This document shows positions 1 through 8,881 of a stretch of 64,000 nt of DNA, one piece after another. The notes below the pieces were generated by a model that saw only the letters and a program-made list of their open reading frames with translations, made no database searches and was not told where the DNA came from. The stretch covers positions 1-64,000 of the forward strand of contig CAJTRG010000012.1 of the NCBI GenBank assembly GCA_910578585.1, read 5' to 3'. A program made the translations under genes and the position numbers. The stretch is from an uncultured Mailhella sp. (GTDB lineage Bacteria > Desulfobacterota > Desulfovibrionia > Desulfovibrionales > Desulfovibrionaceae). Every line of letters starts with the position of its first letter. The first letter of the stretch is position 1.

Positions 1-88
1 TTTATATCATAACTTAAAAACAATTAAAAGAAAAATTTAGAAACACACCCTAATTTAATAGTGTAGTTACTATAATCAAAAAAAGTTA

Positions 89-1087
89 TTACTTTTTACT
101 TTTTTTCGTATTCAATCGTTCAAGTCTTTTATAAAGGGCAGTATAGGGATTTTCGTCTGGAACATCGTTTTTGCAGCCTTGCCATTTGCCTTCCTGAAAA
201 AGGAGACCTTCTATTCCGCGCACAATATGGCCTTTGAGTTTTGCCCATTCAGGGGCAAGGAGCTGGTCGTGGTCCTGGCAATCGGCTGTCAGTCTGTGGA
301 TAGCAATGCTTGAGGGAATAAGGCAAAGCGCGTCACAGATTAAATTGACATAGTCTTCCTGTTCCATGGGAATATAGGATTCCTCCATATATTCATTGGC
401 TAATTGTGTATTTTTGCAGACATAGAGTCCGTGCAGTTTTATGCCTTGAATGGGAAGTTCACAAACCTTCTTCACCGTATCCAAAAAATCTTCCCTGGTT
501 TCACCGGGCAGTCCTGCCATAAGGTGCACACAAACATTTAAGCCGTACTCGTGGCTGCGCTTTATGGCTTCAACTGAACAGGCAACTCTATGCCCGCGGC
601 GTATGCGTTCAAGTGTTGTATCATGCATGGACTGGATGCCAAATTCAATCCATTTTGTTGCAAAAGGCAGGGAAGAGAGGAGAGCCAGTTTTTCATCTTC
701 CACACAATCTGGGCGCGTGCCAATGGAATAGCCTACACATTTATCAAGGCTTGTGAGTTCATTACTAATTTGCTGTAATCGTTCAAGGGAACCATAGGTA
801 TTGGAAAAAGACTGCAAATAGGCAAGAAAATGCGTGGTATTTTTGAGGCGATCGGATTTGCTGAATTTATCCAGCCAGAAATTCCATTGTTCTTTGAGGC
901 TGAGCCCTTTGTCCATAAGGCCTGAACCAGAGCCTTTGGCATCGCAAAAGCTGCAGCCGCCATGGGAAATAGTACCGTCGCGGTTAGGGCAGCCGGCATG
1001 GGCGTCCAGAGAAATTTTTTGTACCTTGGCATGGTGCTGATTTTTGAGCCAGGCATCAAAAGAATAATAGAGGTAATGTAATTTCAT
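89..1087 (-). CDS. TIGR01212-family radical SAM protein (YhcC-like)
   Basis: This 332-residue protein belongs to the YhcC/TIGR01212 radical SAM family, whose members bind a 4Fe-4S cluster and cleave S-adenosylmethionine; their substrate is not firmly known, though a role in nucleic-acid modification is often assumed. The cluster cysteines are visible at about residues 33, 45 and 48 (CPNRDGT...GGCSFC), a spacing C-x11-C-x2-C typical of this family rather than the usual C-x3-C-x2-C. The N-terminus (MKLHYLYYSFDAWLK) is also family-like and fixes the start. The gene points away from greA and appears to be a single-gene unit. Confidence 0.9.
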   Translation of the reverse strand: MKLHYLYYSFDAWLKNQHHAKVQKISLDAHAGCPNRDGTISHGGCSFCDAKGSGSGLMDKGLSLKEQWNFWLDKFSKSDRLKNTTHFLAYLQSFSNTYGSLERLQQISNELTSLDKCVGYSIGTRPDCVEDEKLALLSSLPFATKWIEFGIQSMHDTTLERIRRGHRVACSVEAIKRSHEYGLNVCVHLMAGLPGETREDFLDTVKKVCELPIQGIKLHGLYVCKNTQLANEYMEESYIPMEQEDYVNLICDALCLIPSSIAIHRLTADCQDHDQLLAPEWAKLKGHIVRGIEGLLFQEGKWQGCKNDVPDENPYTALYKRLERLNTKKSKK

Positions 1088-1160
1088 GAAAAAATTGTAT
1101 CTGTTTGTGTTAATTTAGCAAGATTAAATTTTTGTTGAGGTTTTTATTTTCTTGTTTTCC

Positions 1161-1189
1161 TTGACTATGTGGCTTAAATACTGTATAAA
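1161..1189 (+). promoter_or_regulatory. sigma-70-type promoter of greA
   Basis: TTGACT at 1161-1166 and TATAAA at 1184-1189 are separated by exactly 17 bases. The predicted start lies about 70 bases before the greA ATG, leaving an untranslated leader with a GAGG ribosome-binding site at 1259-1262. Confidence 0.75.
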
Positions 1190-1268
1190 CAATTTTCAGA
1201 TTGCATGGAACGCCCCGCATTTGAGCAAAATGTTGGGTGTTTTTTATTTTATATTTTGAGGTTTTATC

Positions 1269-1745
1269 ATGAGTAACACTCCTATTTCTATACAAGGCTA
1301 TCAAAAACTTGAACAAGAACTTGATCGCTTAAAGAAAGAACGTCCTATTGTTATTCAAGCGATCAAAGAAGCACGAGAAGAAGGCGATTTAAAAGAAAAT
1401 GCTGGTTATGATGCTGCTCGTGAACGTCAAGGTTTTTTGGAAGCACGTATTAATTATATTGAATCAAAATTGTCAACCTTCAATGTTGTGGATTTAAATA
1501 CGCTGAAAAGCGACAAAGTTATTTTTGGGGCAACAGTAAAGGTTGTTGATATAGATACTGACGAAGAAAAAGAATTTACCTTGCTTGGCCCGGACGAAGC
1601 AGATTTTGCCAATGGTTCTATTTCCATTAGTTCCCCGGTTGGCAGAGCACTTCTTGGCCATGAAGAAGGCGAAGAAATCACCATTGATATTCCAAAGGGC
1701 CGTGTAACCTACGAAATTTTATCTATTGAATTTCGCGGCGCATAA
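1269..1745 (+). CDS. greA: transcription elongation factor GreA
   Basis: At 158 residues this matches the usual GreA length. GreA enters the RNA polymerase secondary channel and stimulates cleavage of backtracked transcripts. The N-terminal coiled coil carries the characteristic tip sequence EEGDLKENAGY followed by DAARERQGF at about residues 37-56, including the acidic Asp and Glu that hold the catalytic magnesium. The C-terminal half is the FKBP-like domain (SISSPVGRALLGHEEGEE). A GAGG Shine-Dalgarno lies 6 bases before the ATG, a strong promoter is upstream and a strong intrinsic terminator follows, so it is probably monocistronic. The family position ENAEY reads ENAGY here, a mild difference. 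Confidence 0.97.
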   Translation: MSNTPISIQGYQKLEQELDRLKKERPIVIQAIKEAREEGDLKENAGYDAARERQGFLEARINYIESKLSTFNVVDLNTLKSDKVIFGATVKVVDIDTDEEKEFTLLGPDEADFANGSISISSPVGRALLGHEEGEEITIDIPKGRVTYEILSIEFRGA

Positions 1746-1770
1746 TTATTTTGATATATATCTATATACG

Positions 1771-1799
1771 AAAAAAGCCGGGGTAACCCGGCTTTTTTT
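1771..1799. terminator. bidirectional intrinsic terminator between greA and the PepSY gene
   Basis: The hairpin AAAAAAGCCGGG-GTAA-CCCGGCTTTTTT has a GC-rich six-pair core extended by A-T pairs, with a T run on either strand. It lies 26 bases after the greA stop and 28 bases beyond the stop of the convergent PepSY gene, so it can serve both. Confidence 0.9.
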
Positions 1800-1826
1800 A
1801 TCTCTTTTTAAGTTATTCTTTTTCAG

Positions 1827-2351
1827 TTATTTATCTTCAATTTCAAATTCAAGAATTTCGCCTGTTTGCGCGTCAATTTCATATTCATATTCTGTATAGT
1901 CTTTCCAGAACTTCACAGAATAGATACTTCTGCCGTCTTCTATTTCCTGATAGCAATTTAAACGATGTACCTGATTGTGGGCAAGATTTGCATGGCGCAA
2001 AGCAATTTCTGTTGCTTTCTGATTATCCATTGCCATATGATGAGAGCTTTGGTGATGTGTGCTGTTATGGTGCACCATTTTATGTTTGTGCCCGATAATT
2101 TTGCCGCTGTCAGCATTGATAGTATAATCAAATTTTTTGTTATCGCAGAAAAATTCAATTTCATATTCGGCAACGCCATTATCAACATCCTGTTCAACTT
2201 TGATAAATTGAGCGTTATTTGCTTGTATACCTGCATGCTGCATTGCAATTTCTTTTGCCTGTTCAGTGGTAATTTTTGCCATAGCATATTCATAAGTCGT
2301 AAAAATAAAACCAAGACTAAGAATAAATGCTACAAAAAATGATTTTTTCAT
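1827..2351 (-). CDS. secreted double PepSY-domain protein with His-rich linker
   Basis: The 174-residue product has a signal peptide (MKKSFFVAFILSLGFIFTTY, cleavage near AMA-KI) and two PepSY-like repeats, about residues 26-88 and 112-172, each ending in the typical D(A/S)QTGEIL or DSGKIIG turn. PepSY domains are found in peptidase propeptides and periplasmic regulators and are thought to inhibit or sense partners. Between the repeats lies a segment with many histidines (HKHK, HH, HH, SSHH), which suggests metal binding; that is inference. The start chosen has an AGGAGA site six bases upstream; a longer frame eight codons earlier lacks one. It is likely periplasmic. Confidence 0.82.
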   Translation of the reverse strand: MKKSFFVAFILSLGFIFTTYEYAMAKITTEQAKEIAMQHAGIQANNAQFIKVEQDVDNGVAEYEIEFFCDNKKFDYTINADSGKIIGHKHKMVHHNSTHHQSSHHMAMDNQKATEIALRHANLAHNQVHRLNCYQEIEDGRSIYSVKFWKDYTEYEYEIDAQTGEILEFEIEDK

Positions 2352-2411
2352 AGATTTTCTCCTGTTCTTTTGCAAATTATCTTTTCCATCGGTGTGGATT
2401 ATTGATATATA

Positions 2412-2699
2412 TTATTCATTGGCAGAGCTGAACAAATCATTTTCATCCAGTTCATCTAAAATAGTATAGGAACAAACATGAATTTTGGTACAATCATCTT
2501 CTTCACATGGCTGTAATATACCTTTTGCGCTGACAAAATTGCTGACCATGTCAATGAAGTCAATTCCTGCTCCTTTGGCGAGGATAGGATATTCAATTTC
2601 TTCGCCATTTACCATGGTTCGAAGCGCAACTTTGCATTTTGAAGCATTGAATGAAAGAGGAACAATGCTTCCTTTGATTGTAACTTGTGACTCAGCCAT
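2412..2699 (-). CDS. hypothetical protein, ~95 aa
   Basis: I do not recognise this family. The 95-residue product is soluble and acidic, with a stretch of short predicted beta strands at the N-terminus (ESQVTIKGSIVPLSF), then a central hydrophobic segment (GAGIDFIDMVSNFV), a CEEDDC cysteine pair and an acidic tail. There is no signal peptide or membrane helix. The start at MAESQ is preferred because an AGGA lies about 12 bases upstream; an in-frame ATG eight codons earlier would overlap that site. It sits between the PepSY gene and the divergent HIT gene and seems to be transcribed alone. Confidence 0.65.
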   Translation of the reverse strand: MAESQVTIKGSIVPLSFNASKCKVALRTMVNGEEIEYPILAKGAGIDFIDMVSNFVSAKGILQPCEEDDCTKIHVCSYTILDELDENDLFSSANE

Positions 2700-2821
2700 G
2701 AAATAAATATTCCTTTTTATCATATTTTTTCATTACATAGGATATTTTTTTTTATTTTGTCAAGTATTTCACAATTTATTTTTAGTGAAATTTTTGTTAT
2801 AGCTATTTTTACGGAGGCAAT

Positions 2822-3325
2822 ATGAGTACAATGTGGGCACCCTGGAGAATGGAATATATTTTATCTTCCAAGAAGAAAAATGGCTGTGTGTTTTGTTTGG
2901 ATAACTTTGAGCAGAAACTTTCTGAAGAAGATGCTGAGCGTCTTGTGGTTTATAAGGGCAAACATGTTTTTGTGATGCTGAACCGTTATCCTTATGCTGC
3001 AGGGCATTTACTGGTAATTCCCTATCGGCATGTTATGGATTTGACGGATTTATCTATTGATGAGCGGACTGAATTTATGGAGGCAGTCAATCTTTCCTGC
3101 AAGGCTATCCGCCATGTTTGCCATCCTGACGGCATCAATATGGGAATAAACTTGGGAAAGGCAGCAGGTGCCGGCATCAGCGAGCATTTGCATGGGCATT
3201 TGGTTCCGCGCTGGGAAGGCGATTCACAATTTATTGCGGTTGTGGCGGATGTGCGGCTTATTCCTGAGCGGCTTGAAACTATGCAAAAGACATTTGCTCT
3301 TGCATTTAAAGAAATAATAGATTAA
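2822..3325 (+). CDS. HIT-family nucleotide hydrolase/transferase
   Basis: The 167-residue protein carries the histidine-triad signature HLHGHLV at about residues 121-127, where the central His is the nucleophile acting on nucleotide alpha-phosphates. The N-terminus MSTMWAPWRMEYI and the CVFC pair at residues 21-24 are typical of the Ap4A phosphorylase/hydrolase-like HIT branch common in this lineage; the substrate is probably a dinucleoside polyphosphate or adenylyl compound. A GGAGG site lies just before the ATG. It is followed by the LapA-like gene and mutS in the same direction, with 49 bases to the next start, so the three may share a transcript. Confidence 0.92.
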   Translation: MSTMWAPWRMEYILSSKKKNGCVFCLDNFEQKLSEEDAERLVVYKGKHVFVMLNRYPYAAGHLLVIPYRHVMDLTDLSIDERTEFMEAVNLSCKAIRHVCHPDGINMGINLGKAAGAGISEHLHGHLVPRWEGDSQFIAVVADVRLIPERLETMQKTFALAFKEIID

Positions 3326-3374
3326 AAATAAATTTACCGTGTGGTAATTTTGATAAGAAGTTATAGGAGTGGTT

Positions 3375-3785
3375 ATGCGTTACATAAAAGTATTTTTATT
3401 GGTACTTATTTTCTTTATTGTTATGATGTTCTTTGTTCAAAATCAGGCATCATTTGCTGATCCGGTTGTATTGACACTTGATTTGCTTGTGATTGAACCT
3501 ATTCAAACAATTCCACTTCCTTTATATTCTGTTATGCTGATTTGCTTTGCGCTTGGCGCGTTTATTGTGCTTCTCATGCTCATGTGGGACAGAGTGACCT
3601 TGAGCTCAAGAGTTATGGCAGCCCGCCGCCGTGCAAATGCTTTTGAAAAGAAGCTCAATAAGGTTGAAACAGAACTTAATTCTCTTACAACAAAGTATTC
3701 AGAAAGCGAAAATAAGTTAAAGGCTGAACTTGACGCAACACAAAAACGCTTAGATTCAGTGCTTCGTGCTTCCGATCCTGAATAA
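3375..3785 (+). CDS. LapA-like inner-membrane protein
   Basis: The 136-residue product has two membrane helices, about residues 4-24 (VFLLVLIFFIVMMFFVQNQA, with the NQ pair typical of LapA/DUF1049) and 50-72, followed by a cytoplasmic coiled coil rich in Lys and Glu to the C-terminus. In enterobacteria LapA works with LapB in control of lipopolysaccharide synthesis; LapB is not next to it here, so only the domain assignment is safe. The ATG at 3375 is chosen because AGGAG ends five bases before it; a GTG two codons earlier overlaps that site. The gene ends five bases before mutS. Confidence 0.8.
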   Translation: MRYIKVFLLVLIFFIVMMFFVQNQASFADPVVLTLDLLVIEPIQTIPLPLYSVMLICFALGAFIVLLMLMWDRVTLSSRVMAARRRANAFEKKLNKVETELNSLTTKYSESENKLKAELDATQKRLDSVLRASDPE

Positions 3786-3790
3786 TTGCC

Positions 3791-6484
3791 ATGCAATTAC
3801 CGGAAAATTTTAAACTTACCCCCATGTATGAGCAGTATCTTGGGATAAAGGAACAATATCCTGATACTATACTCTTTTATCGCATGGGGGATTTTTATGA
3901 GCTTTTTTTCCATGATGCTGAAATAGCAGCCAAGGAACTGCAGCTTGCTCTCACCAGCCGAAACAAGGGTGATTATATCCCCATGTGTGGCATTCCCTGG
4001 CACGCGGCAGATGCCTATTTCAGTCAAATGGTGGAAAAGGGCTATAAAGTTGCCATTTGCGATCAGGTGGAAGATCCCAAAAGTGCCAAAGGCCTGGTCA
4101 AACGGGAAGTAACGAAAATTTTAACTGCCGGCACTGTGATTGACGATGCCAATTTACAGTCCAAACAGCATACCTTTTTAGGATCAGTTTTTTGGCAGGA
4201 AAGTGCCGGGGCTTTTGTCTGGCTTGATGTTTCAACCGGGGCTTGGACTGGTGTTCAGGTTTCCAAGGAAAGTGAACTGTGGCAATGGGTGTACAAGGTT
4301 GACCCAAGGGAACTTCTTGTTGCTACAGGTATGGAAATTCCCGAGCTTATCAAAATCAATGGCAAAACCCAGCTTGTGTATTTGAACGCGTCAAGCCATT
4401 TTGATTTAAAGCGTTCTGAAAAACGAATTTTAGAAGTGCAGCAAGTGCAGGAACTTTCTGCTTTAGGCCTCGAGAAAAAGCCTGCGCTGGTGCGTGTTTG
4501 CGGGGCTATTTTAGCCTATATTGAGCAAACGCAAAAATATACGCCGTCCTATCTTTCTGCTTTTGAGCCCATGGATACGGGCATGTTTATGGTTATTGAT
4601 GAAGTAACCGAAAGAAATTTAGAGATATTCCGCCGTTATGACGGCAAAAAAGGACTGGGAACCCTTTGGCATGAGCTCGATTTATGCCAAACCCCCATGG
4701 GCGGGCGTTTGCTTGAAGAGCGTTTGCGTTATCCTTATAAAGATATTGCCAGAATTGTTTTACATCAGGATGTTGTCAGCCATTTCTTTGATAATCCGAA
4801 AAAATTACAGGGCTTGCGGGGATATCTTGATAAAGTTTATGATTTAGAGCGGCTTTCCACCCGTATCAGCGTGAACAGATTTTATCCCAAAGATTTTTTG
4901 GCCTTGCGGGATAGTTTAGCGTATTTGCCTGAAATATTTTCTGTTTTACAGCAGGAAGATAATGTCCTGCCCACAGATAAAAGTCTGAATTTTGAAAATG
5001 TGCCTGAGGGCTTGGGGCGGCTTCTCAAAAAGTGGGACAGCTGCACAGATATTTATACGCTTTTATCTGAGTCACTGCTTGATACTGTGCCTCAGCAAAT
5101 TACCGAAGGTATGCTCTTTAAAGTTGGCTATCATCCTGAACTTGATGAATTAATTGACGTTATGGAACATGGGGAAGCGCGTTTACAGGCGCTTTTAGTC
5201 CATGAACAGGAAAAATCCAATTTACCCAAGCTGAAAATGGGATATAACCGTGTTTTTGGTTATTATTTTGAATTGAGCCGTGCCCAGCAGCAGGAAGTGC
5301 CGGCCTATTTTGAACGCAGGCAAAGTCTCGTCAATGCAGAACGCTTTGTCACCCCGGAACTCAAAGAACTGGAAAATAAACTGCTTTCTGCCTCCGAAAA
5401 GCGCAATGAACTGGAATATAAATTATTTCAGGAATTACGTGTAAAAATTGCTGAAGAGCGTCCACGCCTTTTATTTATGGCAGGGCTCATTGCCCAAATT
5501 GACTATTGGCAGGCACTTGCTGAATGTGCTCGAAAGAAAGCCTGGACAAAGCCCGTGCTTGATGAGGGCAGCGGCATTGAAATCAAGGACGGCCGTCACC
5601 CTGTGGTTGAGGCTGTGATTGGTAAATCCCATTTTATTCCCAATGATTTGCTGGTAGATGAAAAACGGCGTTTACTTTTGATCACAGGGCCAAATATGGC
5701 AGGTAAATCGACTGTGCTTCGCCAGTCAGCGCTTATTTGCATGCTTGCGCAAATGGGCTCCTTTGTGCCGGCAAGTTTTGCGAAAATCGGCATTGTGGAC
5801 AGAATTTTTTCCCGTGTGGGCGCGTCTGACAATATCAGTCAGGGGCAGAGTACCTTTATGGTTGAAATGATGGAAACAGCTCGAATTTTGCGTCAATCCA
5901 CCAAGAAAAGTTTTGTTATTTTAGATGAAATTGGACGCGGCACAAGCACCTTCGACGGCTTGGCGCTTGCCTGGGCTGTGGTGGAAGAGCTTTTAAAGCG
6001 TGCAGGCGGGCAAATCCGCACGCTTTTTGCCACGCATTATCATGAACTCACTGCTCTTGAGGGCAAAATTCCCGGCGTGTATAATATGAATATTGCCATA
6101 AAAGAATGGAATAATGATATTGTGTTTTTGCGCAAGCTTATTCCGGGGCCTGCGGATAAGAGCTATGGAGTGGAAGTGGCAAGACTTGCCGGGGTGCCCG
6201 CCCATGTGGTGCACAGGGCAAAGGAACTTCTTGCACTGCTTGAAGAAAATAAGGAAAAGGCAGAACGGCGCGTTGAGAGCGTGCTTTTGCCGGGGCTTGC
6301 TTCCTTGGAAACAGCAAATCAAACGAAAGAAAACAGTTCTTCACAAAATATTGAGGAAGAAATTGAGAAAGCACTCAAAGAAAATCCCATATTGAGGGAA
6401 CTTACTGAAATCAATTTAAATACCTTAACTCCGCTTGACTGCATGCGTTTGCTTTTTGAGTGGAAAGAAAAATTATCTCAATAG
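3791..6484 (+). CDS. mutS: DNA mismatch repair protein MutS
   Basis: This 897-residue protein is a full-length MutS. The mismatch-binding N-domain shows the GDFYELF motif with the Phe and Glu that probe mispairs at about residues 32-38. The ATPase at the C-terminal part has the Walker A loop GPNMAGKST (about 633-641), the Walker B/signature region DEIGRGTSTFDG and the switch motif ATHYHELT. MutS recognises base mismatches and small loops and recruits MutL. It begins five bases after the LapA-like gene stop, so it is probably co-transcribed with it, and a small lipoprotein gene follows with almost no gap. Nothing looks damaged. Confidence 0.98.
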   Translation: MQLPENFKLTPMYEQYLGIKEQYPDTILFYRMGDFYELFFHDAEIAAKELQLALTSRNKGDYIPMCGIPWHAADAYFSQMVEKGYKVAICDQVEDPKSAKGLVKREVTKILTAGTVIDDANLQSKQHTFLGSVFWQESAGAFVWLDVSTGAWTGVQVSKESELWQWVYKVDPRELLVATGMEIPELIKINGKTQLVYLNASSHFDLKRSEKRILEVQQVQELSALGLEKKPALVRVCGAILAYIEQTQKYTPSYLSAFEPMDTGMFMVIDEVTERNLEIFRRYDGKKGLGTLWHELDLCQTPMGGRLLEERLRYPYKDIARIVLHQDVVSHFFDNPKKLQGLRGYLDKVYDLERLSTRISVNRFYPKDFLALRDSLAYLPEIFSVLQQEDNVLPTDKSLNFENVPEGLGRLLKKWDSCTDIYTLLSESLLDTVPQQITEGMLFKVGYHPELDELIDVMEHGEARLQALLVHEQEKSNLPKLKMGYNRVFGYYFELSRAQQQEVPAYFERRQSLVNAERFVTPELKELENKLLSASEKRNELEYKLFQELRVKIAEERPRLLFMAGLIAQIDYWQALAECARKKAWTKPVLDEGSGIEIKDGRHPVVEAVIGKSHFIPNDLLVDEKRRLLLITGPNMAGKSTVLRQSALICMLAQMGSFVPASFAKIGIVDRIFSRVGASDNISQGQSTFMVEMMETARILRQSTKKSFVILDEIGRGTSTFDGLALAWAVVEELLKRAGGQIRTLFATHYHELTALEGKIPGVYNMNIAIKEWNNDIVFLRKLIPGPADKSYGVEVARLAGVPAHVVHRAKELLALLEENKEKAERRVESVLLPGLASLETANQTKENSSSQNIEEEIEKALKENPILRELTEINLNTLTPLDCMRLLFEWKEKLSQ

Positions 6485-6497
6485 GATAATGAAAATT

Positions 6498-6980
6498 ATG
6501 ATGAAAAATTTGAATATGAAAACATATAGTTTTTTAATGGTGTTATGTTTGTTTATTCTTTGTGCTGCCTGCGGGAAAAAGGGTGATCCCCTGCCTCAAA
6601 AGGTGGATCAGCTTTTCCATTTGCAAAATGTTTTTGTTATTTATAATCCGGAGGGCACGCTTTCTGTGCAGGGAACCATTGGCGGCGCCATTGAAAATGT
6701 ACAGGCATTTACGCTTGAGCTTGAGGCTGTGGATGAAGACTGCATAGGCTGTCCTTTTGTTCCTGCTGAAAAGCATTCTGAAACAGCGCAGGAAGTTTGG
6801 GGAAACGGACGCAGTTCTCAGTTTAGTTTTTCTGTGTATCCCCATGTGGAAAGCAATGTCTACCGCTGGCGGCTGGTGGTTTATAATGCGGTGTCCGGTT
6901 TAACCAATGCCGTTACCCCTGTGTATAAAATCAATAAACCCTTTGAAGAAGCACGGGATTTTGTTGAAATTTCCAAATAG
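6498..6980 (+). CDS. small lipoprotein with CGKKGDPLP motif
   Basis: The product of about 160 residues has a lipoprotein signal peptide: a charged start, a hydrophobic core (YSFLMVLCLFILCAA) and a lipid-attachable Cys followed by GKKGDPLP. This Cys-Gly-x-Lys-Gly-Asp/Pro-Leu pattern is shared with LptM/YifL-type lipoproteins that assist the LPS translocon, but the remaining ~130 residues are longer than that family and unrecognised, with a possible beta-sandwich (fibronectin-like) character. Several in-frame ATGs exist (6489, 6498, 6501, 6516); 6498 gives the best distance to the AGGA at 6483. It follows mutS directly. Confidence 0.75.
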   Translation: MMKNLNMKTYSFLMVLCLFILCAACGKKGDPLPQKVDQLFHLQNVFVIYNPEGTLSVQGTIGGAIENVQAFTLELEAVDEDCIGCPFVPAEKHSETAQEVWGNGRSSQFSFSVYPHVESNVYRWRLVVYNAVSGLTNAVTPVYKINKPFEEARDFVEISK

Positions 6981-7000
6981 AAAAATTTTTTTGAGAAATC

Positions 7001-8023
7001 ATGAATATCTTAATTACTTCCATTGGCCGGCGTGCATATTTAGTAGAATATTTTAAAGAGGCTTTGCACGAACAGGGAAAAGTTTTTGTTTCAAATTCTT
7101 ATCCGGTCTATTCCTTTGAGCTTGCTGACGGTTCTTTTGTATCGCCTTATATTTATGCAGAAAATTATATTTCCACTCTTCTTGAGTATTGTCTGGCAAA
7201 TAAAATTTCTGTGATATTTTCTGTTTTTGATATTGATTTAGTGGTCTTGGCAAAGCATAAAGCTTTATTTGAGCAAAACGGAATTTCTTTAATTGTCTCT
7301 GATATTGATTGTATAACCATTTGTAATGATAAGTATAAAACATATACTTCCTTGTCAGAATTGAATATTTTATCCCCTAAAACCTGTTTGGATATTGCAG
7401 CGGCGACATCAGCGCTGAAAAAGCAGGAAATTTCATTTCCTCTCATCATAAAACCTCGTTACGGAATGGGCTCTCTTGGGATTTTTGAGGCAAATAATTT
7501 TGAGCAAATGGAGTTCTTTTATCATTATTCAGAAGAAATTATTCAAAATACCTATGTAAAATATGGAACAATTTTTAAAGATTCTTCACTGGTACTTATT
7601 CAGGAAAAAATTATAGGGAAAGAATTTGGACTTGATATTTTAAACTCTTTGGATGGGGAATTTGCAGCATGTGTGGCAAAGGAAAAACTTGCCATGCGGT
7701 CTGGTGAAAGCGACCGGGTAAGACTTTGTGATAATGCGAATTTCTTGCCTCTTGCTCAAAAGATTTCTGCTTCTTTCAAACATATTGGCAACTTAGATGT
7801 TGACTTCATAGTGACTGATGAGAATAAAATTTATCTTCTTGAAATGAATGCAAGATTTGGCGGGCAATATCCTTTTTCCCATTTAGCAGGGGTAAATTTT
7901 CCTTTGCAGATTATTAAATGGCTGCAGGGAGAGAAAACGGATTATAGTCTTTTGAACTATGAAAAAGATATTGTGTTAACAAAAAAGCTTGTTCCAGTGA
8001 GATTAAGAGCAGCTATAGAATAA
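7001..8023 (+). CDS. ATP-grasp domain protein (carboxylate-amine ligase type)
   Basis: This 340-residue protein has the layout of ATP-grasp ligases related to the carbamoyl-phosphate synthase large chain and PylC: an N-terminal Rossmann-like lobe (MNILITSIGRRAYLVEYF), a central lobe beginning FPLIIKPRYGMGSLGI at about residues 148-163 with the ATP-contacting Lys and glycine loop, and the metal-binding end YLLEMNARFGG at about 277-287. Such enzymes join a carboxylate to an amine via an acyl-phosphate. The substrate is unknown. It opens a rightward group with a methyltransferase and a B12-radical SAM protein, 20 bases after the lipoprotein gene. Confidence 0.85.
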   Translation: MNILITSIGRRAYLVEYFKEALHEQGKVFVSNSYPVYSFELADGSFVSPYIYAENYISTLLEYCLANKISVIFSVFDIDLVVLAKHKALFEQNGISLIVSDIDCITICNDKYKTYTSLSELNILSPKTCLDIAAATSALKKQEISFPLIIKPRYGMGSLGIFEANNFEQMEFFYHYSEEIIQNTYVKYGTIFKDSSLVLIQEKIIGKEFGLDILNSLDGEFAACVAKEKLAMRSGESDRVRLCDNANFLPLAQKISASFKHIGNLDVDFIVTDENKIYLLEMNARFGGQYPFSHLAGVNFPLQIIKWLQGEKTDYSLLNYEKDIVLTKKLVPVRLRAAIE

Positions 8024-8038
8024 GGAGGGAAATTGCGT

Positions 8039-8872
8039 ATGAAATGTTTTATTTGTGGATCTGATTGTGAATATTTTACAAGTTTTAATTATTTGTCAGG
8101 AGCTTTTTGTTCTGTCGCGATTAAAGCAGGAATTTATGGGACTGATGTTTATAAATGCAAGCATTGCGGCAGTGTATTTTCAAAAACGCATCATGAAATG
8201 GAGCAAAATAAATTCGAACAGTTAATGGCGTATGGGCACAAATACTGGGAAGATGTTAAAAAAGTTGTTTTTACCAATACATTAGATTTTCCCATTGGAA
8301 CAGCTCCTCATATGGAGGAAGCGAATTTTATAAATATGTTAATAAAAAATAATTTGGTTTCCGGGGATAAAATTTTAGATTATGCTGCGGGAAGCGGACA
8401 TTTAGGAAAAATTTTAGATAAATATTTTTCTATTAACATACTGAATTATGAGCCTTTTGCTCAGGAAGATGCAATCAATTATGTTCCAAAAGAAAAATTG
8501 GAAACATATCCATTAGTGCTTAATTGTGCGATGTTTTCAACGTTAACTTCTTTAGAGCCTTTTGAACATCTTTGCAGTTTGGTGGCAAAAGACGGGGCTC
8601 TTTTAGTACAAACCCTTGTCAAGGGTGATATCACCGTAGATTATTTGAACCACTTCTTTTATATACCATTAAATGCTGCTGCTCCCAGCAATAAGGGAAT
8701 GCAAATTTTAATGGAACGTTTTGGTTTTGTTTCAAGTTGTTATTCTCCTAAAGCAAAAGCCTGGGTATGGTTTCGTGAAGACTGCGGCAAAGACAAAATT
8801 TCTGTGATTAATAATGAATTATTATCTCATGAACTTTATTATAAAAAGGGTTTTGTTGATTATTGGAAATAA
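8039..8872 (+). CDS. class I SAM methyltransferase with N-terminal zinc-ribbon
   Basis: The roughly 277-residue product starts with two CxxC pairs (CFICGSDC and CKHCG, about residues 2-45), a putative zinc-binding module seen in some sugar C- or O-methyltransferases. A Rossmann methyltransferase core follows, with SAM motif I as ILDYAAGSGHLG at about residues 114-125. A strong AAGGAGGG site lies before it; either TTG 8033 or ATG 8039 could be the start and I prefer ATG. Neighbours are an ATP-grasp protein and a B12-radical SAM protein. The acceptor substrate is not evident. Confidence 0.82.
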   Translation: MKCFICGSDCEYFTSFNYLSGAFCSVAIKAGIYGTDVYKCKHCGSVFSKTHHEMEQNKFEQLMAYGHKYWEDVKKVVFTNTLDFPIGTAPHMEEANFINMLIKNNLVSGDKILDYAAGSGHLGKILDKYFSINILNYEPFAQEDAINYVPKEKLETYPLVLNCAMFSTLTSLEPFEHLCSLVAKDGALLVQTLVKGDITVDYLNHFFYIPLNAAAPSNKGMQILMERFGFVSSCYSPKAKAWVWFREDCGKDKISVINNELLSHELYYKKGFVDYWK

Positions 8873-8881
8873 GGTATTTTT

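Noticed and set aside
1110..1316. 68-aa minus-strand frame between yhcC-like gene and greA
   Set aside because: It covers the greA promoter and start, has no ribosome-binding site and low-complexity composition.
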